NCBI RefSeq assembly: GCF_011762225.1
Contig: NZ_JAASQI010000007.1
Span: 62,001 to 126,000 of the forward strand
Source of the DNA: Pseudochelatococcus lubricantis
GTDB lineage: Bacteria; Pseudomonadota; Alphaproteobacteria; Rhizobiales; Beijerinckiaceae
DNA length: 64,000 bases
Direction: 5' to 3'
In this document: positions 16,966 to 25,631 of the stretch, in pieces
Numbering within the stretch: the stretch's first letter is position 1
How the letters are laid out: each line of letters opens with the position of its first letter
The notes under the pieces: model-generated
What the model was told of the DNA's origin: nothing
Databases searched by the model: none
What the model saw: only the letters and a program-made list of their open reading frames with translations
Position numbers and translations under genes: made by a program

Positions 16966-17685
16966 ATGGCCGGGCTCGTGGCCGAGGGACTGACACACGA
17001 CTGGGGCAGCAGGCGCGCCCTGGACAATGTCGGCTTTCGCGTTGAACCCGGCCGGTTCTGCGCGCTGCTCGGGCCGAACGGCGCGGGAAAATCCACGCTG
17101 TTCGGCCTGCTCACGCGGCTGTTCACGCCGCGCGCGGGCCGCATCGTCATCGCGGGCCACGACCTCGCCTGCGAGCCGCGCGCCGCGCTGGCGCGCATCG
17201 GCGTCGTGTTCCAGCAATCGACGCTCGACCTCGACCTCACGGTGCGGCGCAACCTGCTCTATTTCGCGGCGCTGCACGGGCTTTCCGGCCGCGAGGCCGG
17301 CATGCGCATCACTGCGGCGCTGGAGCGGCTCGGCATGGCCGAGCGTGCCCATGAGCGGGCGGCCGCGCTCAACGGCGGCCACCGGCGACGCATGGAGATC
17401 GCGCGCGCCCTGATCCACCGGCCCTCCGTTCTGCTGCTCGACGAACCGACCGTGGGCCTCGACGCAGCCTCGCGCCGGGCGATCACCGATCACGTTCACG
17501 CGCTCGCCCGCGACGACGGGCTCACCGTGCTCTGGGCCACGCATCTCGTGGACGAGGTGCGGGCCGACGACCGGCTCGCGATCCTGCATCGCGGCCGCGT
17601 CCTTGCCGACGGCGAGGCGGGGGAGATCGGCGGCGCGGATCTCACCGCCCGGTTCCTTGCCCTCACCGATGGAGCACAGGCATGA
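16966..17685 (+). CDS. ABC transporter ATP-binding protein (PQQ-associated ABC system)
   Basis: A 239-residue ATPase with Walker A GPNGAGKST, Q-loop VVFQQSTLDLDLTV, a signature region (normally LSGGQ) replaced by LNGGHRRRMEIARAL, Walker B VLLLDEPTVGLD and H-loop WATHLVDEV. The wording LNGGH and the DrrA/NatA-like profile fit the ABC-2 export class associated with PQQ alcohol oxidation. The stop overlaps the permease start by 4 bases (ATGA). Confidence 0.9.
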   Translation: MAGLVAEGLTHDWGSRRALDNVGFRVEPGRFCALLGPNGAGKSTLFGLLTRLFTPRAGRIVIAGHDLACEPRAALARIGVVFQQSTLDLDLTVRRNLLYFAALHGLSGREAGMRITAALERLGMAERAHERAAALNGGHRRRMEIARALIHRPSVLLLDEPTVGLDAASRRAITDHVHALARDDGLTVLWATHLVDEVRADDRLAILHRGRVLADGEAGEIGGADLTARFLALTDGAQA

Positions 17686-18512
17686 CGGGTTCGCCACCGG
17701 ACATCTCCGCAAGTAAAGCCGCCCGGCATGCGCTCGTGGCGCTTTGCGCCATCCTCCACCGCGAGGCCTTGCGCTTCCTTGGCCAGCGCGGGCGGCTCGT
17801 CGCCGCGCTGGTGCGGCCGCTCGTCTGGCTCATCGTCTTCGCCTCCGGCTTCCGCGCGGCGCTGGGACTTTCGATCACCCCGCCCTACCAGACCTACATC
17901 ACCTACGAAATCTACATCGTTCCCGGCCTCGTCGGCATGATCCTGCTGTTCAACGGCATGCAGTCGTCGCTGAGCCTCGTCTACGACCGCGAGATGGGCT
18001 CGATGCGCCTGCTGCTGACGGCGCCGCTGCCGCGCTGGTGGCTGCTGTTCTGCAAGCTCGTCGCGGGCAGCCTGATCTCCGTTTTGCAGGCCTACGCCTT
18101 CCTCGCCGTGGCGGCTGCATGGGGCGTGCGCTTCACATGGTGGGGCTACCTGGGGGCCTTGCCGGCGATTTTCGCCGCCGCGCTCATGCTGGGGGCGCTC
18201 GGCCTGTTGCTGTCCTCGCTGATCAGGCAGCTCGAAAACTTCGCCGGGGTGATGAATTTCGTCATCTTCCCGATGTTCTTCCTGTCCTCGGCGCTCTATC
18301 CGCTGTGGAAGATGGCGGAAGCATCGATGCTGCTGCGCGACGTCTGCGTCGCCAACCCTTTCACCCATGCGGTGGAGCTGATCCGCTTCGCGCTCCACGG
18401 GCAGGCGAACTGGCTTGCGGGCGCGGTCACGCTCGGAGCGCTCGCCGTCTTCGGCGGGGGCGCGATATGGGGCTACGACCCCGCCCGCGGCCTCGCCGCG
18501 CGCAAGGCTTGA
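17682..18512 (+). CDS. ABC-2 type permease, PedC-like
   Basis: A 276-residue integral membrane protein with about six hydrophobic segments (for example VRPLVWLIVFASGF, GLVGMILLFNGMQ and AAALMLGALGLLLSSLI). It carries the ABC-2 permease signature with PMFFLSSALYPLW and NPFTHAVELIRFALHG. It matches the alcohol-ABC-transporter permease called PedC in Pseudomonas putida phenylethanol oxidation. ABC-2 permeases normally export, which sits oddly with the periplasmic binding protein in the same operon. It is the last gene of that operon, 306 bp before the dehydrogenase gene. Confidence 0.86.
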   Translation: MTGSPPDISASKAARHALVALCAILHREALRFLGQRGRLVAALVRPLVWLIVFASGFRAALGLSITPPYQTYITYEIYIVPGLVGMILLFNGMQSSLSLVYDREMGSMRLLLTAPLPRWWLLFCKLVAGSLISVLQAYAFLAVAAAWGVRFTWWGYLGALPAIFAAALMLGALGLLLSSLIRQLENFAGVMNFVIFPMFFLSSALYPLWKMAEASMLLRDVCVANPFTHAVELIRFALHGQANWLAGAVTLGALAVFGGGAIWGYDPARGLAARKA

Positions 18513-18650
18513 GGCGCGGCTATAGCAGCGATGCGCCGTCGGCGCCGGAGACGAGCCGCGCGGACCCCGCTGCCGCGGCAAACGCCCGGATGCCCATGAC
18601 AATTTCTCCCTTTTCAGTTTACTCTAATCGCGTCACCGTAGCCGCATATA

Positions 18651-18710
18651 CGACCAAGGTCCGGGTTGGAGCGGAGGCACGGCCGTTGTCCGATGTTACG
18701 ACCAAGGTGC
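18651..18710. promoter_or_regulatory. Two PQQ-regulon boxes upstream of the alcohol dehydrogenase
   Basis: CGACCAAGGTCC (18651-18662) and CGACCAAGGTGC (18699-18710) lie 48 bp apart, 162 and 114 bp before the dehydrogenase start, in the otherwise empty 18513-18818 gap. Both keep the GACC-AA-GGT core of the dyad seen elsewhere in the island. Confidence 0.65.
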
Positions 18711-18818
18711 AATATACCGTCGCCCCGCGCGCACCAATAATGAGAAAGTAATGAGAAGGAGATGGCTGGCCGCCGGCGGCGAAACCCCGGCTGCCCGTGC
18801 CGTAGAGGGAGGAAACAA

Positions 18819-20585
18819 ATGAGAAGAATCATGCTGGCCGCGGTCACGGCCGTGGCTTGCGTCGGGCTGGCGCAGGCGCAGGTGACGGAAGAAGATCTGG
18901 CGAAGGACGCCGACACCGTCGGCGACGTGCTGACGAACGGCCTCGGCCGCGGGCTGCAGCGCTACTCGCCGCTGAAGACGCTGAACAGAAACAACGTGCA
19001 GAAGCTCGTACCGGCCTGGGCCTTCAGCCTCGGCGGGGAGAAGCAGCGCGGACAGGAGAGCCAGCCGATCATCCACGACGGCGTGATGTACATCACCGGT
19101 TCCTACAGCCGCATCTTCGCCATCGACATCGCAACCGGGAAAGAACTCTGGCAGTACGACGCCCGGCTGCCCGAGGGCATCCTGCCTTGCTGCGACGTGG
19201 TGAACCGGGGCGCCGCCATCTATGGCGACAACGTCTACTTCGGCACGCTGGACGCGCGGCTGATCGCGCTGAACCGCAAGACGGGGCGTGTGGTCTGGAA
19301 CAAGAAGCTCGCAGAGTACAAGGAAGGCTATTCCTACACCGCCGCGCCGCTCATCGTGAAGGGCCTCATCATCACCGGCAACTCGGGCGGCGAATTCGGC
19401 GTCGTGGGCGAGGTGCAGGCGCGCGACGCCAACACCGGCGAACTGGTCTGGTCCCGCCCGACCATCGAGGGCCACAAGGGCACTTTTCAGGGCAAGGAAT
19501 CGAGCATGACCGGCACGCTCAACGCCACCTGGCCGGGCGACGCCTGGAAAACCGGCGGCGGGGCAACCTGGCTCGGCGGCTCCTATGACGCGGATACCGA
19601 CACCCTGATCTTCGGAGCCGGCAACCCCTCCCCCTGGAACAGCCACCTGCGCGGCGCCGGCACACCTGTCGAGGGCAACAAGGGCGACAACCTCTATGCC
19701 GCGACCCGCCTCGGGATCGACCCCGCGAACGGCGAGATCAAGTGGCACTTCCAGACCACCCCGCGCGAGGGCTGGGACTTCGACGGCGTGAACGAGGTCG
19801 TGCCCTTCGTCGCCGCCGACGGTGCGAAGCGGTTGGCCACCGCCGACCGGAACGGCTATTTCTACATCCTGAACCGCGAGGACGGGAAATTCGTCAATGC
19901 CTGGCCATTTGTGAAGAACATCAACTGGGCCAAGGGTATCGACAAGGACGGCCGCCCGATCTACGTCGAGGAGAACCGCCCGGGCAACCCCGCCGCGGCG
20001 GCAGACGGCGCCAAGGGCCAGCAGGTTTTCGCCGTGCCGTCCTTCCTCGGCGGCAAGAACTGGATGCCGATGGCCTACAGCCAGAAAACCGGGCTGTTCT
20101 ACGTGCCCTCTAACGAATGGGGCATGGACATCTGGAACGAGCCGATCAACTACAAGAAGGGCGCGGCCTATCTCGGCGCGGGCTTCACCATCAAGCCGCT
20201 GTTCGAGGACTATATCGGCAGCCTGAAGGCCATCGACCCCAACACCGGCGCAATCCGGTGGGAGTACAAGAACGCCGCGCCGCTGTGGGGCGGCGTCATG
20301 ACCACGGCCGGCGGACTCGTGTTCACCGGCAATCCGGAGGGCGAGTTCCTCGCGCTCGATGACGAGACGGGCGAGGTGCTGTGGAAGTTCCAGACCGGTT
20401 CGGGCATCGTCGGCCAGCCGGTGACGTGGGAGCACGGCGGCGAGCAGTATGTGTCTGTCATCTCCGGCTGGGGCGGCGCTGTGCCGCTGTGGGGCGGCGA
20501 GGTGGCGAAGAAGGTCAACTACCTCAACCAGGGCGGCATGGTCTGGACCTTCCGCCTGCCGAAGGAAGTGGCCGCAGCCAATTGA
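18819..20585 (+). CDS. PQQ-dependent alcohol dehydrogenase, lanthanide-type metal site
   Basis: A 588-residue periplasmic quinoprotein of the methanol/ethanol family with a 20-residue signal peptide ([16 protein letters not shown]). The vicinal disulfide pair is Cys124-Cys125 (LPCCDVV). Metal and catalytic residues are Glu192 (GGEFGVVGE), Asn269 (GAGNPSPWN), catalytic Asp320 and an additional Asp322 in W-D-F-D-G-V-N-E. The second Asp is what lanthanide-dependent enzymes (XoxF, PedH, ExaF) have where calcium enzymes carry Ala or Ser. Tryptophan-docking propeller repeats ([16 protein letters not shown]) are evident. The start has GGGAGGAAAC upstream. Confidence 0.93.
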   Translation: MRRIMLAAVTAVACVGLAQAQVTEEDLAKDADTVGDVLTNGLGRGLQRYSPLKTLNRNNVQKLVPAWAFSLGGEKQRGQESQPIIHDGVMYITGSYSRIFAIDIATGKELWQYDARLPEGILPCCDVVNRGAAIYGDNVYFGTLDARLIALNRKTGRVVWNKKLAEYKEGYSYTAAPLIVKGLIITGNSGGEFGVVGEVQARDANTGELVWSRPTIEGHKGTFQGKESSMTGTLNATWPGDAWKTGGGATWLGGSYDADTDTLIFGAGNPSPWNSHLRGAGTPVEGNKGDNLYAATRLGIDPANGEIKWHFQTTPREGWDFDGVNEVVPFVAADGAKRLATADRNGYFYILNREDGKFVNAWPFVKNINWAKGIDKDGRPIYVEENRPGNPAAAADGAKGQQVFAVPSFLGGKNWMPMAYSQKTGLFYVPSNEWGMDIWNEPINYKKGAAYLGAGFTIKPLFEDYIGSLKAIDPNTGAIRWEYKNAAPLWGGVMTTAGGLVFTGNPEGEFLALDDETGEVLWKFQTGSGIVGQPVTWEHGGEQYVSVISGWGGAVPLWGGEVAKKVNYLNQGGMVWTFRLPKEVAAAN

Positions 20586-20596
20586 TGCCCGGCGAC

Positions 20597-20620
20597 GGGG
20601 GCAGGCCGCCCTGCCCCCTT
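20597..20620 (+). terminator. Intrinsic terminator after the PQQ alcohol dehydrogenase
   Basis: GGGGGCAGG (20597-20605) and CCTGCCCCC (20610-20618) form a 9-bp GC-rich stem with a 4-base loop, 11 bp after the stop. The T-tract is short (TT). It should separate the strongly expressed dehydrogenase from the regulator gene at 20652. Confidence 0.6.
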
Positions 20621-20651
20621 AGCCCCGTTTCTGGCCAGGATCGACCGGAGT

Positions 20652-21383
20652 ATGCAAAAGATGCCCGGCTATTATGAAACTTTCCGCGAAACCGCCGTCG
20701 CGCCCCGCACCGAGCCCCCGCCGGTCGCGGTGGACCTGCACTCGGTGCTCATCGTTGACGACCATCCGCTGTTCTGTGACGCGCTGGCGATGACGCTGAC
20801 GCGCCTCGTCGGCATCGAGACAGTGGAGGCGGTCGGCACGCTGGAGATGGCGCTGCTGCGGCTGGAGGCCGGCCCGCTGCCGGATGTCGTGGTGCTCGAC
20901 CTCAACCTGCCGGACGTGAACGGCCTCGACGGCGTGGTGCGCCTGCGCAAGGCGGTCCCCGCGACGCCGATCGTCGTCGTGTCGTCGCTCGACGAATTGC
21001 GGGTGGTGCGTGCCGCGCTGCGGGCGGGGGTGAACGCCTTCGTGCCCAAGCACGCCGACCGCGAGGAATTCCGCGCCGCCTTCGCCGCGATCACCCGCGG
21101 CGATATCCATGCCGCGCGCATGGCGCTGGAGATGGCAGCCGCCTCGCCGTCCGAACAGGTCGTCTCGCGGCTGGCGTTGCTGACGCGGCAGCAGGCGAAG
21201 ATCCTGCAGATGGTCTGCGAGGGCCTGATGAACAAGCAGATCGCCTACGAGCTTTCCATCGCCGAAACGACGGTGAAGGCACATCTGACCGCGATCATGC
21301 GCAAGCTTGGCGTGCAGACACGGATGCAGGCCGTCCTGTTCGTGAAAGAGGCTAGCTTCGCCGCCATGACCCCCGAGGGATGA
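20652..21383 (+). CDS. LuxR/NarL-family response regulator
   Basis: A 243-residue two-component regulator. The receiver domain (about 31-150) has the acidic pair Asp36-Asp37, phospho-acceptor Asp83 in VVVLDLNLPD and the Lys in FVPKHA. The C-terminal LuxR helix-turn-helix is LTRQQAKILQMVCEGLMNKQ...TVKAHLTAIMRKLGV. It resembles AgmR/ErbR/PedR1-type regulators of PQQ alcohol oxidation and lies upstream of a FIST gene and an ErcS-like kinase. I infer that it binds the CGACC-WW-GGTCG boxes. The start is uncertain: the ATG at 20661 is an alternative to 20652. Confidence 0.88.
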   Translation: MQKMPGYYETFRETAVAPRTEPPPVAVDLHSVLIVDDHPLFCDALAMTLTRLVGIETVEAVGTLEMALLRLEAGPLPDVVVLDLNLPDVNGLDGVVRLRKAVPATPIVVVSSLDELRVVRAALRAGVNAFVPKHADREEFRAAFAAITRGDIHAARMALEMAAASPSEQVVSRLALLTRQQAKILQMVCEGLMNKQIAYELSIAETTVKAHLTAIMRKLGVQTRMQAVLFVKEASFAAMTPEG

Positions 21384-21423
21384 GCATTCCGCCCATCCCG
21401 CGGGCCTTCAGGGGAAACAGACG

Positions 21424-22599
21424 ATGACCATGGCGGGAAGGCACACGGATGCGCGCGCGCCAATCGTCCGGCGTGCCTCCGTGCCGGCGCGGGGGCCGCG
21501 CCCGGCCGAGGAACTGGCCGAGGAGCTGGGGCCGGGGCCGTTCGCGCTCGTCATGCTCTTCGCCTCTCCCGAGGCCGACCTCGTGCGGCTCGCCGGGCAG
21601 GCCGCGCGGATTTTCACCGGGGCGCGGCTCGTCGGCTGCACGACGGCGGGAGAGATTTCCCGCGCCGGCTACGACGAGGACACCATCGTCGCCGTCGCAC
21701 TGCCCGCATCGCATTTCGGCGCCGAGACCCTGACCATTCCCGACCTGTCGCGACTGGAGCCGCGCGACCTGACAACCGCCGTGGTGCGGGCGCGCGAGGC
21801 GCTGGCCCAGGACCATCCCGCCTTCGCGCACGAATTCGCCATGCTGCTTGTGGACGGGCTGTCGGTGAAGGAGGACGAGCTTGCCTCGGCGCTCGCCACG
21901 GGCCTCGGCTCCATGCCGCTCTTCGGCGGCTCGGCGGGGGACGGCACACGCTTCCGGCAGACGCTGATCATGGACGGCGACCGGCTGCTGCGCAACGCCG
22001 CCGTGCTGAGCTTCGTGCGCAGCGCCTGTCCGGTGCGGATATTCAACCTCGACCATCTGGTGCCGACCGCGAAGCGCATGGTCGTGACGCTGGCCGAGCC
22101 GCGCCGCCGCATCGTGCGCCGGATCAACGACGAGCCGGCGGCGCGGGAATACGCCAGGCTTCTGGGCAAGGACGGGCAGCAGCTCACACCCTTCACCTTC
22201 GCCGCGCATCCGCTAGCGGTGCGCATGGGCGGGCGCCATCACGTCCGCGCCATCCAGCAGGTGGCGCCGAACGGCGATCTGCTGTTCTTCTGCGCCATCG
22301 ACGAAGGAGTCGTGCTGACGGTGGCGGAGCCGCAGGACCTCGCGCTGCATCTGGAACGCGAACTCGACCGGCTCGGCGACCCGGCGCAGCCGGCTGCCAT
22401 CCTCGCCTTCGACTGCATCCTGCGCCGGCTTGAGGCACAGGAGAAGCAGCTTACGGGCCGTGTGTCGGACATCCTGCGTCGGCACGGCGTCACCGGATTC
22501 TCGACCTATGGCGAGCAACTGGGTGCGATGCACGTCAACCACACCATGACGGGCATCGCCTTCTACCCGCCGGGCACGGCATTGCCGGAGGACGGCTGA
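21424..22599 (+). CDS. FIST-domain signal-transduction protein
   Basis: A 391-residue soluble protein with FIST_N (LVMLFASPEADLVRLAGQAARIF, GCTTAGEIS) followed by FIST_C (FTFAAHPLAVRMGG, ending FSTYGEQLGAMHVNHTMTGIAF). FIST domains are thought to sense small ligands and commonly accompany signalling kinases. The gene overlaps the kinase gene downstream by one base (TGATG), so the two are translated together; the protein probably modulates that kinase. The start has GGGGA about 8 bases upstream; ATG 21430 is possible. Confidence 0.88.
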   Translation: MTMAGRHTDARAPIVRRASVPARGPRPAEELAEELGPGPFALVMLFASPEADLVRLAGQAARIFTGARLVGCTTAGEISRAGYDEDTIVAVALPASHFGAETLTIPDLSRLEPRDLTTAVVRAREALAQDHPAFAHEFAMLLVDGLSVKEDELASALATGLGSMPLFGGSAGDGTRFRQTLIMDGDRLLRNAAVLSFVRSACPVRIFNLDHLVPTAKRMVVTLAEPRRRIVRRINDEPAAREYARLLGKDGQQLTPFTFAAHPLAVRMGGRHHVRAIQQVAPNGDLLFFCAIDEGVVLTVAEPQDLALHLERELDRLGDPAQPAAILAFDCILRRLEAQEKQLTGRVSDILRRHGVTGFSTYGEQLGAMHVNHTMTGIAFYPPGTALPEDG

Positions 22600-24821
22600 T
22601 GGCGCGCATCTCCGACTGGCTGATCGATCCCGCCGACACGCAGGAGCGCACCGTCGAAAAGCTCCTGACCGTCACCGAAGTCCTGATGCGCCAGGTCGAA
22701 CAGGCTTCCGGCGAGCGCGGCGCGGCCTACGAGCAGTTCCGCCGCGCGGCGCTGCTGGAGGACCGTGTGCGTCAGCGGACGCGCGATCTTGAATACGCCC
22801 TGCGGCTTCTCGGCGAAACCAACGGCCGCCTCGCGACGGCAAAGCGGACGGCCGAACGGGCGCAGCGCGACCTCGCCAACGCCATCGAAGCCGTGCAGGA
22901 GGGCTTCGCGCTGTTCGACGAGGCGGACACACTGCGGCTCTACAACTCCCGCTTCTGCCGCGACATGCCGGACGTGCGGCAGAGCCTGCGCGCCGGCATG
23001 CCGTTTTCCGAATATGTGGAACTCGTCAGCCTTTCGGCCGCGCTCGCCCTGCCGCCCGGCCAGGCGCGGCGGGACTGGGTGGCGGCGCGGATGCAACGCC
23101 ACCACGACAGGCAGGTGTTCAACGTGGCGCTTGCCGGCGACCGCTGGCTGCAGGTCAGCGCCCAGCGCATCAACGGCGGCGGCACGGTCATGTTCCAGAC
23201 CGACGTGACCGACATCATCCGGCTGGAGCGGATCGAGCGCGGCAAGATGCTCGACGATCAGGCCCGCATCATCCGCGCGACGCTGGAGCATATCAACCAG
23301 GGCGTCTGCGTCTTCGACGCCGGGCTGCGGCTCGTGGGCTGGAACCAGCGGCTCGCGCAGCTCCTCGACGTACCGGCGGCGGTGCTGCGCCAGGGGACGG
23401 GGTTCGACAGCCTGCATCGCCGTTTCGGCCACGACAGCGTCTATGACGAGCACCTGTCGTTCGAGGCGCTTTCCGTCTGGGCGCACGGGAACGGACCGCG
23501 CCCGCCGCTCTCCTTCGAGATACGCCGCCCCTCGGGCGTGATCCTGGACGGCTTCGCGCAGGAAACGCCCGAGGGCGGCTTCGTCATCTCCTTCAGCGAT
23601 GTCACGCGCGAGCGGCTCGCCGTGCAGGCGATGCTGCGCGCCAACGCCTCGCTGGAGGCGCGGGTCGCGGCGCGCACGCTCGATCTGGAAGCGGCACTGG
23701 CGGACGCGGAGCGGGCGAACGCATCGCGCGTGCGCTTCGTGGCGGCGGCGAGCCACGACCTGCTGCAGCCGCTGTCGGCGGCAAAGCTCTTCGTGGCTTC
23801 CGTGCGCGACGACGCGCAGAACCCGCAGACGCGCTCCCCGCTGGAAAAGGCCCTCAATGCGCTGGTCAGCGTGGAGGGAATCCTGCATGCGCTGCTCGAC
23901 ATCTCCCGGCTGGAGGTGGGCGAATCCGCCGTCGAGGTCGTGCCGGTGAGGCTTGCGCCCCTGCTCGCGCAGTTGACGGACGAATTCGCGCCGGTCGCCG
24001 CCGGCAAGGGGCTGCGGCTGACGATCCTCCCCTGCCGTCTCACGGTGGCGAGCGATCCCGCCTACTTGCGGCGCATCCTGCAGAACCTGATCGGCAACGC
24101 GATCCGCTACACCCGCACGGGGCGGGTGTTGGTCGGTCCCCGGCGCATCGGGGGCAACGTGCGGATCGAGGTGCACGATACCGGGCCTGGAATCGCACGC
24201 GAGGACCAGCAGGCCATTTTCCGCGAGTTTCACCGGCTGGACGGGTCGGCTTCCGCCTCGGAGGGAATGGGGCTCGGCCTCGCCATCGTCGAGCGCGCCT
24301 GCGCGCTGCTCAACCACCGGCTGTCGCTGGCGTCGGAACCCGGGCGGGGCACGTCGTTCTCGGTCGAGATGGGGCTCGTCGCCTCCCGCGCCCTGCATCC
24401 CGACGTGATGGCGGCCATCGCCGACGAGCCGCGCGACGGCAGCAACCGGATCGCACTGCTGGTCGGCAGCGACCCCGACCTGCGGCGCGACATCGGCCTG
24501 CTGCTGGAAAGGCGCGCTATCGCCGTATGGGAGGTGGGCAGCGGCGAGGAGGCGCTGGCGCTGCTGGACGAGATCGGCATCGTGCCTGATTTCTATCTCG
24601 TCGACCACGAGTCCGACCATCAATCCGGCACAGGCATGCGCTGCGTCGAGACCGTGCTGGCCTTGCGCGACCGCCATGGCGACAGGCCGACGTGCATCCT
24701 GACGGCAGACCCCGCCTGCGGAACGTGGGCGGTAGGGATCGGCTGCATGCGCAAGCCTGTCGACGCCGCCGCGCTCGACGCCTTCCTCGCCAGCGTCGCC
24801 TCGATGCCGGCACGGCCATGA
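22599..24821 (+). CDS. NahK/ErcS-type hybrid sensor histidine kinase
   Basis: A 740-residue cytoplasmic kinase without membrane helices. An N-terminal coiled-coil (about 40-90) precedes two PAS regions ([20 protein letters not shown] and [20 protein letters not shown]). The phospho-acceptor His386 is in [16 protein letters not shown], followed by an HATPase with N-box [11 protein letters not shown]1 HDTGPGIA and G2 [12 protein letters not shown]. The C-terminal receiver keeps the phosphorylatable Asp (FYLVDHES) and Lys (MRKP), though its acidic pair region reads VGSDPD. Domain order matches ErcS of the Pseudomonas ethanol-oxidation system. It is the likely partner of the response regulator at 20652. 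Confidence 0.9.
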   Translation: MARISDWLIDPADTQERTVEKLLTVTEVLMRQVEQASGERGAAYEQFRRAALLEDRVRQRTRDLEYALRLLGETNGRLATAKRTAERAQRDLANAIEAVQEGFALFDEADTLRLYNSRFCRDMPDVRQSLRAGMPFSEYVELVSLSAALALPPGQARRDWVAARMQRHHDRQVFNVALAGDRWLQVSAQRINGGGTVMFQTDVTDIIRLERIERGKMLDDQARIIRATLEHINQGVCVFDAGLRLVGWNQRLAQLLDVPAAVLRQGTGFDSLHRRFGHDSVYDEHLSFEALSVWAHGNGPRPPLSFEIRRPSGVILDGFAQETPEGGFVISFSDVTRERLAVQAMLRANASLEARVAARTLDLEAALADAERANASRVRFVAAASHDLLQPLSAAKLFVASVRDDAQNPQTRSPLEKALNALVSVEGILHALLDISRLEVGESAVEVVPVRLAPLLAQLTDEFAPVAAGKGLRLTILPCRLTVASDPAYLRRILQNLIGNAIRYTRTGRVLVGPRRIGGNVRIEVHDTGPGIAREDQQAIFREFHRLDGSASASEGMGLGLAIVERACALLNHRLSLASEPGRGTSFSVEMGLVASRALHPDVMAAIADEPRDGSNRIALLVGSDPDLRRDIGLLLERRAIAVWEVGSGEEALALLDEIGIVPDFYLVDHESDHQSGTGMRCVETVLALRDRHGDRPTCILTADPACGTWAVGIGCMRKPVDAAALDAFLASVASMPARP

Positions 24822-24831
24822 TAGGGCACTA

Positions 24832-24854
24832 CGACCAAATCGCGACCAAGGTCG
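24832..24854. promoter_or_regulatory. Overlapping PQQ-regulon boxes upstream of pseudoazurin
   Basis: A perfect CGACCAAGGTCG (24843-24854) is preceded by a degenerate copy, CGACCAAATCGC (24832-24843), with centres 11 bp apart. They lie 60-85 bp before the pseudoazurin start and just after the kinase stop. The helical-turn phasing suits two dimers side by side. Confidence 0.65.
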
Positions 24855-24915
24855 CATTGTTCCCGGCGGCGTTTCCATGTCCTCTGTAGGTAACGAACAA
24901 TCGACGGAGGAAGGG

Positions 24916-25347
24916 ATGCGCGCAGGTTTGGGGATCGTTGCGGCTGCCTGGCTGGCGGCCGGCGGCGCGATTGCCGCCGAGCATGAGGTCCGGATGCTCA
25001 ATCAGGGCAAGGACGGGGCCATGGTATTCGAGCCCGCCGCGGTGAAAGCCGAACCGGGCGATACGATCCGCTTCGTCCCCGCGGACAAGAGCCACAATGT
25101 CGAGGCGATCAAGGGCATGTTGCCGGACGGCGTGGAGCCCTTCAAGAGCAAGGTCAACGAGGAGTACGTGCTCACCGTCGCCGCGCCCGGCATCTATGGC
25201 GTGAAATGCACGCCCCATTTCGCCATGGGCATGGTGGCGGTGATCCGGGTGGGCGACGCGCCGGCCAATCTCGACGCCGCAAAGGCGGTGAAGCTGCCGA
25301 AGAAGGCCGCCGAACGGATGGAAGCGGCGTTCGCGGCACTTCCCTGA
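24916..25347 (+). CDS. Pseudoazurin-like blue copper protein
   Basis: A 143-residue exported cupredoxin. The signal peptide ends around GGAIAAEHE. The four type-1 copper ligands are visible: His60 (DKSHNVE), Cys98 and His101 (KCTPH) and Met106, with the Cys-x2-His-x4-Met spacing of pseudoazurin. It would be a soluble periplasmic electron carrier. Its promoter carries the PQQ-regulon box and pqqA follows, so it probably takes electrons from the quinoprotein, directly or through PedF. The ATG has GGAGGAAGGG directly upstream. Confidence 0.9.
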   Translation: MRAGLGIVAAAWLAAGGAIAAEHEVRMLNQGKDGAMVFEPAAVKAEPGDTIRFVPADKSHNVEAIKGMLPDGVEPFKSKVNEEYVLTVAAPGIYGVKCTPHFAMGMVAVIRVGDAPANLDAAKAVKLPKKAAERMEAAFAALP

Positions 25348-25405
25348 ACGCGCCTGCGCGCCCTCTTGTTGCGAAAGCGAAAGTCGACAGATAGAATTCC
25401 ACTCT

Positions 25406-25454
25406 AATTGTAAAGTTTACGGTGCCATTGAATGCTTTACAATTCGCATTCAAT
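25406..25454. promoter_or_regulatory. Interlocked inverted repeats in the pqqA promoter region
   Basis: AATTGTAAAG (25406-25415) is repeated inverted as CTTTACAATT (25435-25444), and ATTGAATGC (25427-25435) as GCATTCAAT (25446-25454). Both are perfect, and the two pairs interlock in an AT-rich island within GC-rich DNA. The arrangement suggests an operator with two dyads or alternative RNA structures. The CGACC-WW-GGTCG box is absent here, so pqqA may have separate control. Confidence 0.5.
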
Positions 25455-25466
25455 ATCGTAAAAATA

Positions 25467-25484
25467 CTCTCTCTTATGAGAGAG
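25467..25484 (+). promoter_or_regulatory. Hairpin in the pqqA 5' leader
   Basis: CTCTCTC and GAGAGAG form a perfect 7-bp stem with a TTAT loop, 40 bp before the pqqA start. An A-rich stretch, not T-rich, follows it, so it is not an ordinary terminator. It may stabilise the short pqqA transcript, which must be made in excess. Confidence 0.4.
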
Positions 25485-25524
25485 ACAAAAGAAAATATAT
25501 TTCTCAACCAACGAGGAGGATAAC

Positions 25525-25608
25525 ATGAGCTGGACCACTCCGTATATTGTAGAAGTCTGCGTCGGCCTTGAGGTCAACGCCTATTTCCCGGCTGATATCG
25601 AAGCCTGA
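25525..25608 (+). CDS. pqqA: PQQ precursor peptide PqqA
   Basis: A 27-residue peptide, the substrate from which PQQ is built. It has the invariant Glu and Tyr that are cross-linked, spaced Glu-x3-Tyr in GLEVNAYFP (Glu16, Tyr20), and the usual M-x-W-T-x-P opening. A strong ribosome site (GAGGAGG, 5 bases) precedes the ATG. It is immediately followed by pqqBCDE in the standard order. Confidence 0.93.
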   Translation: MSWTTPYIVEVCVGLEVNAYFPADIEA

Positions 25609-25631
25609 GGAAAGCAGGAAGCGGTGCGGGC

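Noticed and set aside
18696-20435. 579-codon minus-strand ORF opposite the alcohol dehydrogenase
   Set aside because: Antisense shadow; the dehydrogenase on the plus strand has every catalytic residue.
22563-25001. 812-codon minus-strand ORF opposite the histidine kinase
   Set aside because: Antisense shadow of the kinase with no start region, motifs or ribosome site of its own.
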